A stretch of DNA of 64,000 bases from Solanum dulcamara (lineage: Eukaryota; Streptophyta; Magnoliopsida; Solanales; Solanaceae), in contig NC_077237.1 in the NCBI RefSeq assembly GCF_947179165.1, forward strand, positions 64,401,523-64,465,522, read 5' to 3'. A program made the translations under genes and the position numbers. The notes under the pieces are model-generated. The model saw only the letters and a program-made list of their open reading frames with translations, was not told the DNA's origin and searched no databases. This document shows positions 51,433 through 61,214 of the stretch, piece by piece (the first letter of the stretch is position 1; every line of letters begins with the position of its first letter).

Positions 51433-52112
51433 CAATTGGTTTTGTCAATGGAAATAGCTAACTTAACGAATTCTGTCAATGGCAAATTGTTCAAGTCTGA
51501 GATGAAAATTCTTATTAATGAAATGTATACACAGATGGAGAAATTGCATCTTTCGAAGCTACCCCTAAGTTTTAGCTACAGCAAGAGTGAAAAACATTGC
51601 ACATACAAACCACATGTTTAGAGGACAAGATACATAAAATCTTGACAAAGATGCCTCCCTCATAAAAGAGCCCCACATCTCTTTCCCTGTGCTTTTTAGG
51701 CCCCGACATTCATAATTGTTCTTTGCATTGATTTCTTTGGTAATTTACATACATAGTACATTGAAAATTAGGTAGCACTCTTATTGGGTGGCTCTAGTTT
51801 TTTTTTCATCTTGGTCAGTATTCATATTGGAGTCCGACTAAATTTGAATTTGCGCTAAAAAATCTCCCATTAGAATAAAAGAACTCCTTAACAAAAGCGA
51901 CTTTGTACCTAGAAAACTCGAACCACACACATCTGATTAAGAATGAAGAAGTACTTCTTTCCTATTGGATGACTCTAGTTATGCATCTTCATCATATTAA
52001 ATGAGGATGTAAATATTAAAAATAGATATATATTTTTATTTATTTTGTTTGAAAATGAAGAAATAATTTATTATTTTTACCTTTTTTTCTTATCATTAAT
52101 ATTTTCCAATAT
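51433..52112. other. Upstream region of the HMA gene
   Basis: About 680 bases lie between the start codon and the LINE target-site duplication. It contains no coding sequence I can support; an open frame at 51304-51621 on the + strand is antisense to exon 1. AT-rich sequence such as GATATATATTTTT near 52025 is present, but no clear TATA box is placed relative to the gene. Confidence 0.5.
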
Positions 52113-52129
52113 TTAAATAACTTATAATA

Positions 52130-55100
52130 CAAACAAACAACAACAACCCAATGAAATCTCACACGTGGGGTCTGGGGAGGGTAAAGTGTACGCAGACCTG
52201 ACTTCTACCAAGGTAGGACGGCTGTTTCCGAAAGACCCTCGGTTCAGTAAAATCATAAAAGAAGTCAGATAAGGATACAAAGTTCAAAGCTAAGCAAATA
52301 ACGAAAGCAACTCAGATACAATAGAGCAATCAACGTACAAAAAGTAACAGATTGTAACAGAAAACAGACCGCAAGGAATTATAATGCGCTAATACACCTA
52401 CTAACAAGGAAGAACAACGAGACTATGAACTAGCCTTCTACCCTAATGTGGGTCCTCCACACTCTCCTATATAAGGTCATTTCCTCGGTAAGTTGTAACT
52501 GCGCCATGTCCTGTCTAATCACCTCTCCCCAATACTTCTTCGGCCTACCCCTACCTCTTCTGTAACCATCCATAGCCAACCTCTCACACCTCCGCACTGG
52601 GGCATCTATGTTTCTCCTCTTCACGTGCCCAAACCATCTCAGTCGCATTTCCCGCATCTTGTCTTCCACCGAGGCCACTCCGATCTTGTTCCGAATAGCC
52701 TCATTTCTTATCTTGCTGCTCCTGGTATGACCACACATCCATCTTAACATTCTCATTTCAGAAACTTTTATCTTTTGAACTTGAGATACCTTAACTGGCC
52801 AACACTCCGCCCTATATAACATAGCCAGTCTAACCACCACTTTGTAGAACTTTTCTTTAAGTTGTGATGGCACCTGCTTGTCACATAGCACACTGGAAGT
52901 GAGCCTCTATTTTATCCACCCTACCCCAATAGGATGTGTGACATCATCGTCAATCTCCCCGCTGCCTTGCATAATAGACCCAAGATACTTGAAACTATTT
53001 TTCTTTAGGATGGCTTGGTCACCAAGCCTAACTTCAGTGCCAACCTCCTGAGGTGTCTCACTGAACTTGCACTCTAAGTACTCTGTCTGGTCCTACTCAG
53101 CTTAAACCCTTTAGACTCCAAGGTCTGTCTCCAATCCTCCAGCTTAGCGTTGACTCCGCTATGAGTCTCATCAATCAAGACTATGTCATCCGCAAAAAAC
53201 ATACACCATGGCACCTCACCTTGAATTTGTCGCGTCAATCCATCCATCACCAAGGCAAATAAAAACGGACTAAGAGCTGATCCTTAATGCAACCCCATTG
53301 CAACTGAAAAGTGCTCTAAGTCGCCAACAACTTTCCTTACCCTGGTTTTGGCACCCTCATACATGTCCTTGATCACCCTAATGTATGCCACAAGTACACC
53401 TTTAGCCTCCAAACATCTCCATAGTATCTCTCGTGGCACTTTATCATATGCCTTTTCTAGGTCGATGAATACCATATGCAAGTCCCTCTTCCTTTTTCTA
53501 TACTGCTCCACCAGTCTCCTCATAAGATGGTTGGCTTCTGTAGTTGAGCGTCCCGACATAAATCCGAACTGGTTCTCCGAAATAAACACGCCTCGCCTTT
53601 CCCTTATCTCCATCACTCTTTCCCACACTTTCATAGTATGGCTTAGAAGCTTGATACCTCTATAGTTGTTGCAACTCTGGATATCCCCCTTAATTTTGTA
53701 TAAAGGGATCATTACGCTCGACCTCCATTCTTCGGGCATCATTGCCATCTTAAAAATGAGATTAAATAACCTAGTCAACCACTCCAAATCTACCGAGCTA
53801 GCACTTTTCCAAAATTCCACAGGAACCTCGTCAGGTCCGGTCGCTCATCCCCAGCGCATCCTACGGACAGCACCCTTAACCTCTTCGATCTTAATACTCC
53901 TGCAACCCCCAAAATTGCGACGCCTCCCTGGATGTTCCAAATCTCCCAACACAATCTCTTTGTCCCCTTATTCATTCAAGACTTTATAGAAGTAGGACTG
54001 CCATCTGTGTTTAATGAGGGTCTCGTCTACCAATACTTTTCCATGCTCATCCTTAACGCACTTCACTTGATCCATATCACGTGCCTTTCTCTCCTGCGCC
54101 CTGGCTAGCCTGAAAAATTTCCTATCCCTGCCTTTTTTTTCTAGTTCAGTGTAAAGGCATTCAAAAGCTTTCATTTTTGCCGTCAAAACTGTCGACTTCG
54201 CCTCCTTTCTTGCTATCTTATAAAGTTCCCCATTCGTCCACTTCTTCACCTCATCCTTGCTTTCTATCAACTACTTATACGTCATCTTCTTTGCTTCCAC
54301 CTTCCCTTGCACTTCTCTATTCCACCACCAGTCCCCTCGATGCCGACTACGACTACCTGTCGAGACTCCCAACACTTCCATTACTACAACCCTAATATAA
54401 CTAGTCGTCCTATCCCACATACTATTCGCATCCCCATTACTATCTCAGGCCCCCATATCCTTCAATTTCTCTCCCATCTCCAGGGCAGTAGCCGTGGTCA
54501 AACTCCCCTATCTGATCCTTGTCGATTGGAATGACCTTACAATATTTACACAGAGCTTTATCATCTTTCCTAAGGAGTAGATAATCTATCTGAGTCTTAG
54601 TCACGGAACTACGAAAGGTTACCAAATGGTCCTCCTTCTTAGGGAAAATCGAATTGTCTATCACCAACCCAAAAGCTCTTGCGAAATCCAAAAGTAAAAC
54701 TCCTCCTCCATTTCTGTCCCCAAAGCTAAAGCCTCCATGCACATCATCATACCCTCCCGAAATAGACCCAATGTGCCCATTGAAATACCCTCCTACGAAA
54801 AGCTTCTCAGTAGGCGGTATGCCTCCCACTAACTCATCCAAATCCTCCCAAAAGCGCCTCTTATCCTCCTCGCTTAAGGCCGTTTGCGGCGCATAAGCAC
54901 TAATAATGTTCAACGTGATTCCTTCAACGACCACCTTAATCGACATCATCCTATCAGTGACTCTCCCAACCTCCACCACCTGGTCCCTTAAATTACTGTC
55001 TACTAAAATGCCTACCCCATTCCTATACTTCGATCTACCAGAGAACCAAAGCTTGTACCCGTCTACCTCCTTAGATTTAGAGCCTACCCATTTAGTCTCT

Positions 55101-56133
55101 TGGACACAAGCTATAGTAATCTTCTTCTTTTTTAGAATTTTAACTAGCTCTATGGAATTTCCCGTTAACGTCCCAATGTTCCAAGAACCTTCTCTCAGCT
55201 TAGACGCTCCATTAACCTACTTACCGCTCCTTACCCTCGGTCCCGTCTCCATTCCCATCCCGGTCCCCGAACGAGAACATAACCCTAGTCTACCATCACT
55301 ACCCAAAGCCACGAAAATGCGTGCGGTCTAATAAATTATTCAAATAGATTATTCAAAGGTCTAAAGTCAACAAAATATACCTACAAGTGTATGAACAAAA
55401 AATAGATAAGAAAAAGATAAAAGATATAAGAACCAGAGGTACCAATTCCAGTCGGAATGAACCTAATTGTCGCCGAAATCTTCAAGACCCAGAAATTAAT
55501 TAAAGCTTTATCTTGATGATGTAGTCTTGCAGTCAGCCTGGAGGTCAGCTATACTTGTAAAACAACACTAAGCAGAAGACGAAGAAGAAGAGAAGAAGAA
55601 GAAGTAGAGCCTTTTCGATGGATCTGGGGTCAGACTCAAGGTGTCGTCTCTGCTCTTTTCCTTCTTGAGCCAAAAGGGTGCAAATTTGAAGCTGACCCCA
55701 ATGGAGCCCGGATCCTTTGAGTATTCGAATTCTAGGGTTTTGAAACAACGGTACAAAATGCTAGCAGCCCAAACAGTAATGACAGTGGAACAATAATAGA
55801 AATTGAAGCAACAAATAATACTGAACAAAATTAAATCAACCAAAAAGAAACAGATCCGAAAACCCAAGACCCAAAATGATAACAATAATTAGAAGTAAGA
55901 ATAGAACAGGTCTGAATATTTCTCAAGATTTAAAACAAAATTAAACAGAGAGAGAATCTGACTGCCGGAGCTTTGGAGCTTCGCCGGAGCTGCAATTGAT
56001 TCCAGATCCTCACGGGAAATGGATCGAAAATCCAAACCGTCGTCGGCGGAAAGATAATGGAATCGAAAAAACAATGGTAGAAAAAACTGCACCTGCCGAG
56101 AAAATGAACAATTATAATTATTCGATTTTTAAA
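52130..56133 (-). mobile_element. RTE-type LINE, apparently full length, with 17-bp target-site duplication
   Basis: TTAAATAACTTATAATA occurs at 52113-52129 and again, identical, at 56134-56150. Between them lies a 4.0-kb element on the - strand: a 5' leader of about 0.8 kb, an endonuclease-RT frame, and a 3' UTR ending in TTG and TTTG repeats (52130-52149). The perfect flanking repeat fixes both ends and shows that the copy was not 5'-truncated. Confidence 0.92.
52430..55290 (-). pseudogene. RTE LINE ORF (endonuclease and reverse transcriptase), broken
   Basis: The endonuclease nicks the target and RT copies the RNA there. The endonuclease begins near 55190 with REGSWNIGTLTGNSIELV and continues with IACVQETKWVGSKSK, IISAYAPQ and KTQIDYLLLRK. 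A linker follows (WWWNREVQGKVEAKK near 54300). RT comes next, with [16 protein letters not shown] near 53570, [13 protein letters not shown] and the FADD box intact at 53185-53196. The C-terminal block ends at THIRVEG (52430). Defects: stops near 55217, 54271, 53965, 53848 and 53284, and frameshifts near 54480 and 53085. Several stops look like C-to-T changes, consistent with methylation decay. The element is therefore dead despite intact ends. Confidence 0.88.
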
Positions 56134-56150
56134 TTAAATAACTTATAATA

Positions 56151-57540
56151 ATTAAGAATAATATAATAAAATGCAATAAGAAAAATATATTCCTCAATTT
56201 TATGATTTGAAGCGGATTTACACTTATTAAAAAAAAAAAGAAGTAAAGACGAGGAGCAAGAAATACATAAAGATGACAAAGGTAGGATCCACATGTTTTT
56301 TTTATTCAAAAAGTAATTCCTCACATACCAACTCATACTTGTGCCCCTCTCCCGCCATAAAAAATTTTGCCTATTCAAACTCATTTTATGACTGAGCAAA
56401 AGAGAAATTGAATTATTATTATTTTTTTATTTGTGAAATGCATTGGAAAACAATTATAGTTAATAATAAAGATAAATTAGGAATTAAATTATAAATTAGT
56501 TTTAAATTTTTTAAAGTGAACAAATAAAATTGATATATATTCTAATATAGTAAATAACTAAAACTCGACAAAAAAAATATTATCAATTTAATAAATTATA
56601 AGTTTAATTTCTATGTACACCGACAATTGAAAGATACTTACATCAAATCACTAATAAAATAATTGATAACCCAACAAAAAGTTGATAGCTAACTTACTAC
56701 CACGATCCACGGTACACTGACAATGTAATTAAAAAGTTTACCTACTCCATCGATGTGTATAACTTTAATCTAACTTAAATCCCTATCCCTAAACTAATAC
56801 AAGTAGTCTTTATTAGTTTGTTCGGATAGCTTGGCTTATAAGATGCTATCACTCACTTTCTATTATTAAAAAATCTGGGCTGACCCCAAATTGCTAGGTA
56901 GTGTTGATTAAAGAGAGATGCCATCATTATAAGGATTTAGGTGCATGATGTGGAACACAAAAACTAAAAGGAAAAAAATAGTAGATTCGAACCCTCACCA
57001 GCCACTCCTTTTTCACGCTGTCCCCATTAATATTCAATCATAAATACGAATGTTAAATTCTTCCATGTCGGCGTTAAAAGAAGGAACCATCTTATATATA
57101 TAAACTTTGTGCCTCTCCTTGATGAAGAATTTTATCATGTGTATGTTAAGTAAGTGTTTGGGCATAGAATTTGGGGTCTCAATTTGAAGATTTGATTTGA
57201 AATCGCCATTTATTTATGAAATCTCCGTAAAATTTTAATTTTAAATTTTAAATTTTCTAAAAAGAGAAATTTCAAATCCCAAGTTGTTTCCAAAAAAATT
57301 AAATATAAAATTAAACTCATAAGTATATATTTTTGTAAAAACAAAATATTATTTTAAATTACAAAAAAAATCTCTATAATGACCCTGAAGGTCTTTTTTT
57401 GGTAATTTTCATACAAATGACTGTTTTACCTTTTTCGGTAGTTTCCTCGAGTCATATTGGATTGATATCCAATATTGATTTCATGATTTTTCTTGAAAAG
57501 TTGAGATTTTTGGTAAACTTTAAGTTTTAGAGGTTTAAAT
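56151..57540. other. AT-rich intergenic sequence
   Basis: No gene can be supported. Near 57148 GTGTTTGGGCATAGAATTTGG resembles one end of a common Solanaceae MITE, but no matching inverted end is seen. An open frame at 56118-56399 on the - strand is low-complexity and has no recognisable domain. Confidence 0.45.
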
Positions 57541-58118
57541 GACTCAAAATTTCTATTTGAGGTCATTCGGAGTTTTGCAACTCAAAACAAAATTCTGTCA
57601 ATTCCAACAGTTCTGAAATGTTGAAATTGGTTTAAGAGAGTTGATGGAATCAGATTTGGGGTTATATTGTGGATTTGAGGTGTTGAGTTGGAAATATTTA
57701 AATTTTGGCCATAGGGTTAACTTCGGTCAACGTTTAGGAATTAGATGCTCAGAATTGAATTTCGACAACTCCATTGCACTCAAAGGGTGATTTTAGGCCT
57801 AGTGAGAGTTCCTGTGTATTTTTCGGAAACTCCGAGGGCATTTTGGTCTTTCTGAGGTTTGAAAATGGTCTGGTTGCTACTTATCAAGTTCCAGGTCAAG
57901 GAGACCCCAAAATCAAATTCTGACGGCTTCATTAAGTCTGAAACATCGAATTTAGTAGTATTGCATATATAGTTTGTGTACATAGGATCCCGATCGAATC
58001 CCAAGGGTCGTTCGGAGACTTTTGAGACTTGGTGCATTTTCTGATAGCTGTGTTTGGTGCAGGGTTCACTTAAGCGAGGGTAGGGTTGCGAAAGCGACCT
58101 TCGCTTTATCGAGCTACC
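57541..58118. repeat. LTR-like debris upstream of the youngest element
   Basis: The sequence resembles plant LTR material and ends with AAGCGAGGGTAGGG and GCGAAAGCGACCTTCGC, short inverted motifs like those near LTR starts elsewhere in the window. No ends or genes are visible. The LTR at 58119 interrupts it. Confidence 0.4.
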
Positions 58119-58601
58119 TGTAACACCCCGGATTTTTTTTTGCAAAGACTCGAACATTTCTCCACGTGTGTGTAGATTCAAACCGAAGGACTTGTAATTA
58201 GATATATGAGTTAGGATTAATTCCTAAGTATTTGAAGTGTGTTAGATGTGTTTAGGGGTCATAAGGGATCTCTAGCACCAAACTGAGTCCAAAGAATTCC
58301 AATCGATTAAGTTTTCGGATGAGTTAGTATAAGCGTCAACTTCAAACGACTATATCTCCTATAATATAATGAATTGGGTGGCCCACGACCTACCAAATTA
58401 AAGGGCTTTGAGTCTTCTTTTCAACTCCACCAAGATTGCAATTTTTGGAGTTGGAAATCAAAAGTTGTGACCATTTTACTACAGACTAGTACTGCAGAAA
58501 TTTCAGGACTGGGCGACCACTGCAGGAAATTTAGGCTTGGCTCTCCAGTGGAGCCAGGCGCCACAATAGCGCCAGAAAAAAGCCTCAGTAGTTTGTTCCT
58601 T

Positions 58602-58676
58602 GGCGCGACGCGCTACTATTAGATGTGCAGGATTTTAAGCCTATTTTGGCTTGGTGCTGTAGTAGCGCGACGCGCC
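58602..58676. repeat. GC-rich hairpin in the LTR
   Basis: GGCGCGACGCGCTACTA (58602-58618) and TAGTAGCGCGACGCGCC (58660-58676) are 17-base inverted arms with one central mismatch. The same arms occur in the second LTR at 61673-61689 and 61731-61747. They stand out in an AT-rich setting. Confidence 0.85.
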
Positions 58677-58752
58677 ACTATAGCGCCAGCAAGATTTTTT
58701 GCCCAATTTTCCAGATTTTGAAGAGGGGCAACTTGGACATTTTCCCTAAACA

Positions 58753-58758
58753 TATATA
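58753..58758 (+). promoter_or_regulatory. Probable TATA box of the youngest LTR
   Basis: ACATATATACAC lies about 170 bases before the AAGGTATGTAAG leader motif and is conserved in the second LTR at 61824-61829. A transcription start near 58785 would fit. Confidence 0.5.
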
Positions 58759-60527
58759 CACTAACATAGGACATTTTGGGATCATTATTTGAGCCTTCTC
58801 ACCTCCCAAAAACCCTAATCTTCATCCCCTCTTCTCTTTCAAATCATCTCCAACAAAATCCTCTCAAAAGCTCAAGGATTCAAGATCTTCAAGTCAAGTC
58901 TTGATTTCCGGTGAGATGATCTTCAAGCAAGGTATGTAAGGCTAACCTAAAATATGGATTTAGTTCTTGCATATGCCCCATAGATATGTTGGATGAAAAT
59001 TGTGAAGGGATTGAACCTTCTATGAAGGTTTTCTTGAAATTTCCTAAACTATAGAATATTACTAAAATGTGTAAATGATGTTCTTAAGTTGAATTTGTTG
59101 AGAGTATGGATTCATGTATTCATTCACATGAACCCAAAATGAGATTTCTTTTTGGTCATAATTTATCTTGAGGATGAGATTGATGGTTTTTATGTATAAT
59201 AAAAATAATATTATTTTTCATAGTGGAATGAGGTATTCTTATACATGAGTTTGATGAAATTGATTTCTAGTTATATGAGAATTTTGGGATAGTTATGAAT
59301 GTGAAGGTCATAAAAAGAAATGAAACTTTGGTAGAGTTAGAATGTCCTTTTTATCTTTGTAAATTGAACATAGAATTAAATAAGGAGTTTGGAGTAGATA
59401 TTTGATGATGATGAGATGATGATGTTTGATGATGATGTGAATGATGATATTTGATGATGATGTGATGATGATGTTTGATGATGATGTGAATGATGATACT
59501 TAACGATGATGTGAATAAAGAGGTTATGTTGATGAGGATGTTGTGTGATGAGGTGGATTAGAGTCTAATGTGATTAAGTGATATGTGATTTGCATAATTT
59601 GATTTTATTGGAGTCTTATGAACATTTTAAAAATAAATGATCTTTTGAGAAGGAGTTTTAAATAAATGATTTGTGAATATTTTTGCATAAACTATTTATA
59701 CACTATTTTGAGTTTAAAGAGTGATTATTTTCATCTTTGATTTAGAAAGAGTTTAAGCATAAATTGAGTTTGAAAAAGTCTCTTAAATTCTCATTTTTGA
59801 ACATGAGTATTTTGAGTATAAATGAGTTGAGCATTTTTACTTTAAAATGTCAATTTTTGAGATTGAGTTGAGATTGTATCAATTTTAAAGAGAGGAGTTT
59901 AATGATTTGAGATGAGTCGATTTGAAAGAAGGTCCAATGAGGCCAGATTTGATTTGAGTTTTTAAAAGAGTCCAATGAGACTAAATGAGTTGATTTGAAA
60001 GAGTCCAATGAGACTAAATGAGTATTTTGAGTATTTTACTCACTTGATAGATATGAGCATATTGAGTCTTGGGAGGAGTACCGATCATCGAATTGGGTAA
60101 GATTATAGTCCATACTCGAACCAATAAACAACGTCGCCAAACGTAGGAGAGAATTAAACCGTTAAAGTCGGATGCTTCCTAAATTATTATCCTGACATGG
60201 TAGGACTTTATTGGTTATGGATCCATGATTGTTGATTCGTTCTTACCCTGGCAAGGTATGAACGGACGTGGCAGCAACGTCGGCTTGTTGTACTATCACT
60301 CGCTCATATGGTGATAGTTGTCGCTTAGAGAAACTTCCAATTAAATAGATTGTACTTGATATGATTGGTTTGATTGTGATTGTAGATGATTGAGTTGAAT
60401 TGTAAAACATTGCATAATTTTAATGTGCATATCTATTGAATTGAGTTGGTTGCATATGGTTAAATTAGATTGGATTGGGTTGGATATGTGATTGGATTGG
60501 ATTAGATGATATGTGATTGAATTAGAC

Positions 60528-61214
60528 TAAGTTAGGTGAGAGTAGATGGGGAAGAGAGAGTGTTTCTTAATTGTGATGGTTGTGTTGTACTTGTCTAGTT
60601 GAGGATAGATGTGTGGAAGAGGAGCGAGATGAGACCTTGTGATGTGCAATAGATAGGTAAGAGTATGTTAGTATGTCTCTGGGTGAGAGCTCATACAATA
60701 ATGGAGGTAGAAGTGTTAAGGTAAGCCTGGAAATTTTTAGGTGTGGTTGAGGTGGTTAGAGTGATAGGCTTGAGTGTGTGGTAGTCACTATGAGAGTGAT
60801 GGTAACAGGCTATTGTTGACTTTTGGGGGAATGATTGGATGTACGTGAAGGGTGTTATGAGGCTTGGAAAGAAAGGGAAGCTTGGGCACCGATATATTGG
60901 TCTTACAAAATTATGGAGAGGATTGGGAATGTCACTCATGAATTGGAGTTTGACGGTTGATGATCTAGATGTTTAAATGATTCGATTGATAGAGTTTCGA
61001 TGTTTTATTCGTGCCTAATGATGAGAATGATGAAGGAAATGTCCCAACTCTTGACTTAAATTGATTTGTTTATTCTTGAGCGGGGATAGTTAATTGTCTA
61101 AATTGCTCGATTGGTTGATTTGTTGATTTAATTGATTCTCGATTGTTATTCATTCCTCGAGTCCGGCTTTGCTTGATCTTCATTCGAGGATGAATGATCC
61201 CAAGGGGGAGATAA
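60528..61214 (+). pseudogene. Internal remnant with the end of pol and polypurine tract
   Basis: Near 60830-60900 one frame reads DWMYVKGVMRLGKKGKLG, the end of a Gypsy pol just before the chromodomain. CCCAAGGGGGAGATA at 61199-61213 is the polypurine tract of the following LTR. Everything from the 5' LTR end through most of pol has been deleted, leaving 0.7 kb. Stops are present. Confidence 0.75.

Larger units (their letters stand above)
58119..60527 (+). repeat. 5' LTR of the youngest Gypsy element, right end deleted
   Basis: It starts TGTAACACCCCGG and matches 61215 onward with about 2 % differences over a 400-base stretch checked by eye. Homology stops near 60527, so the end of the LTR and most of the internal region are deleted. 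The leader motif AAGGTATGTAAG is at 58929-58940. A GATGATGATG-rich minisatellite lies at 59401-59520. Confidence 0.85.

Noticed and set aside
51304..51621. A + strand open frame of 105 residues
   Set aside because: It lies antisense to exon 1 of the HMA gene, and no domain is recognisable.
53348..55331. Several + strand open frames of 70-140 residues
   Set aside because: They are the reverse strand of the RTE LINE ORF, whose - strand reading gives clear endonuclease and RT motifs.
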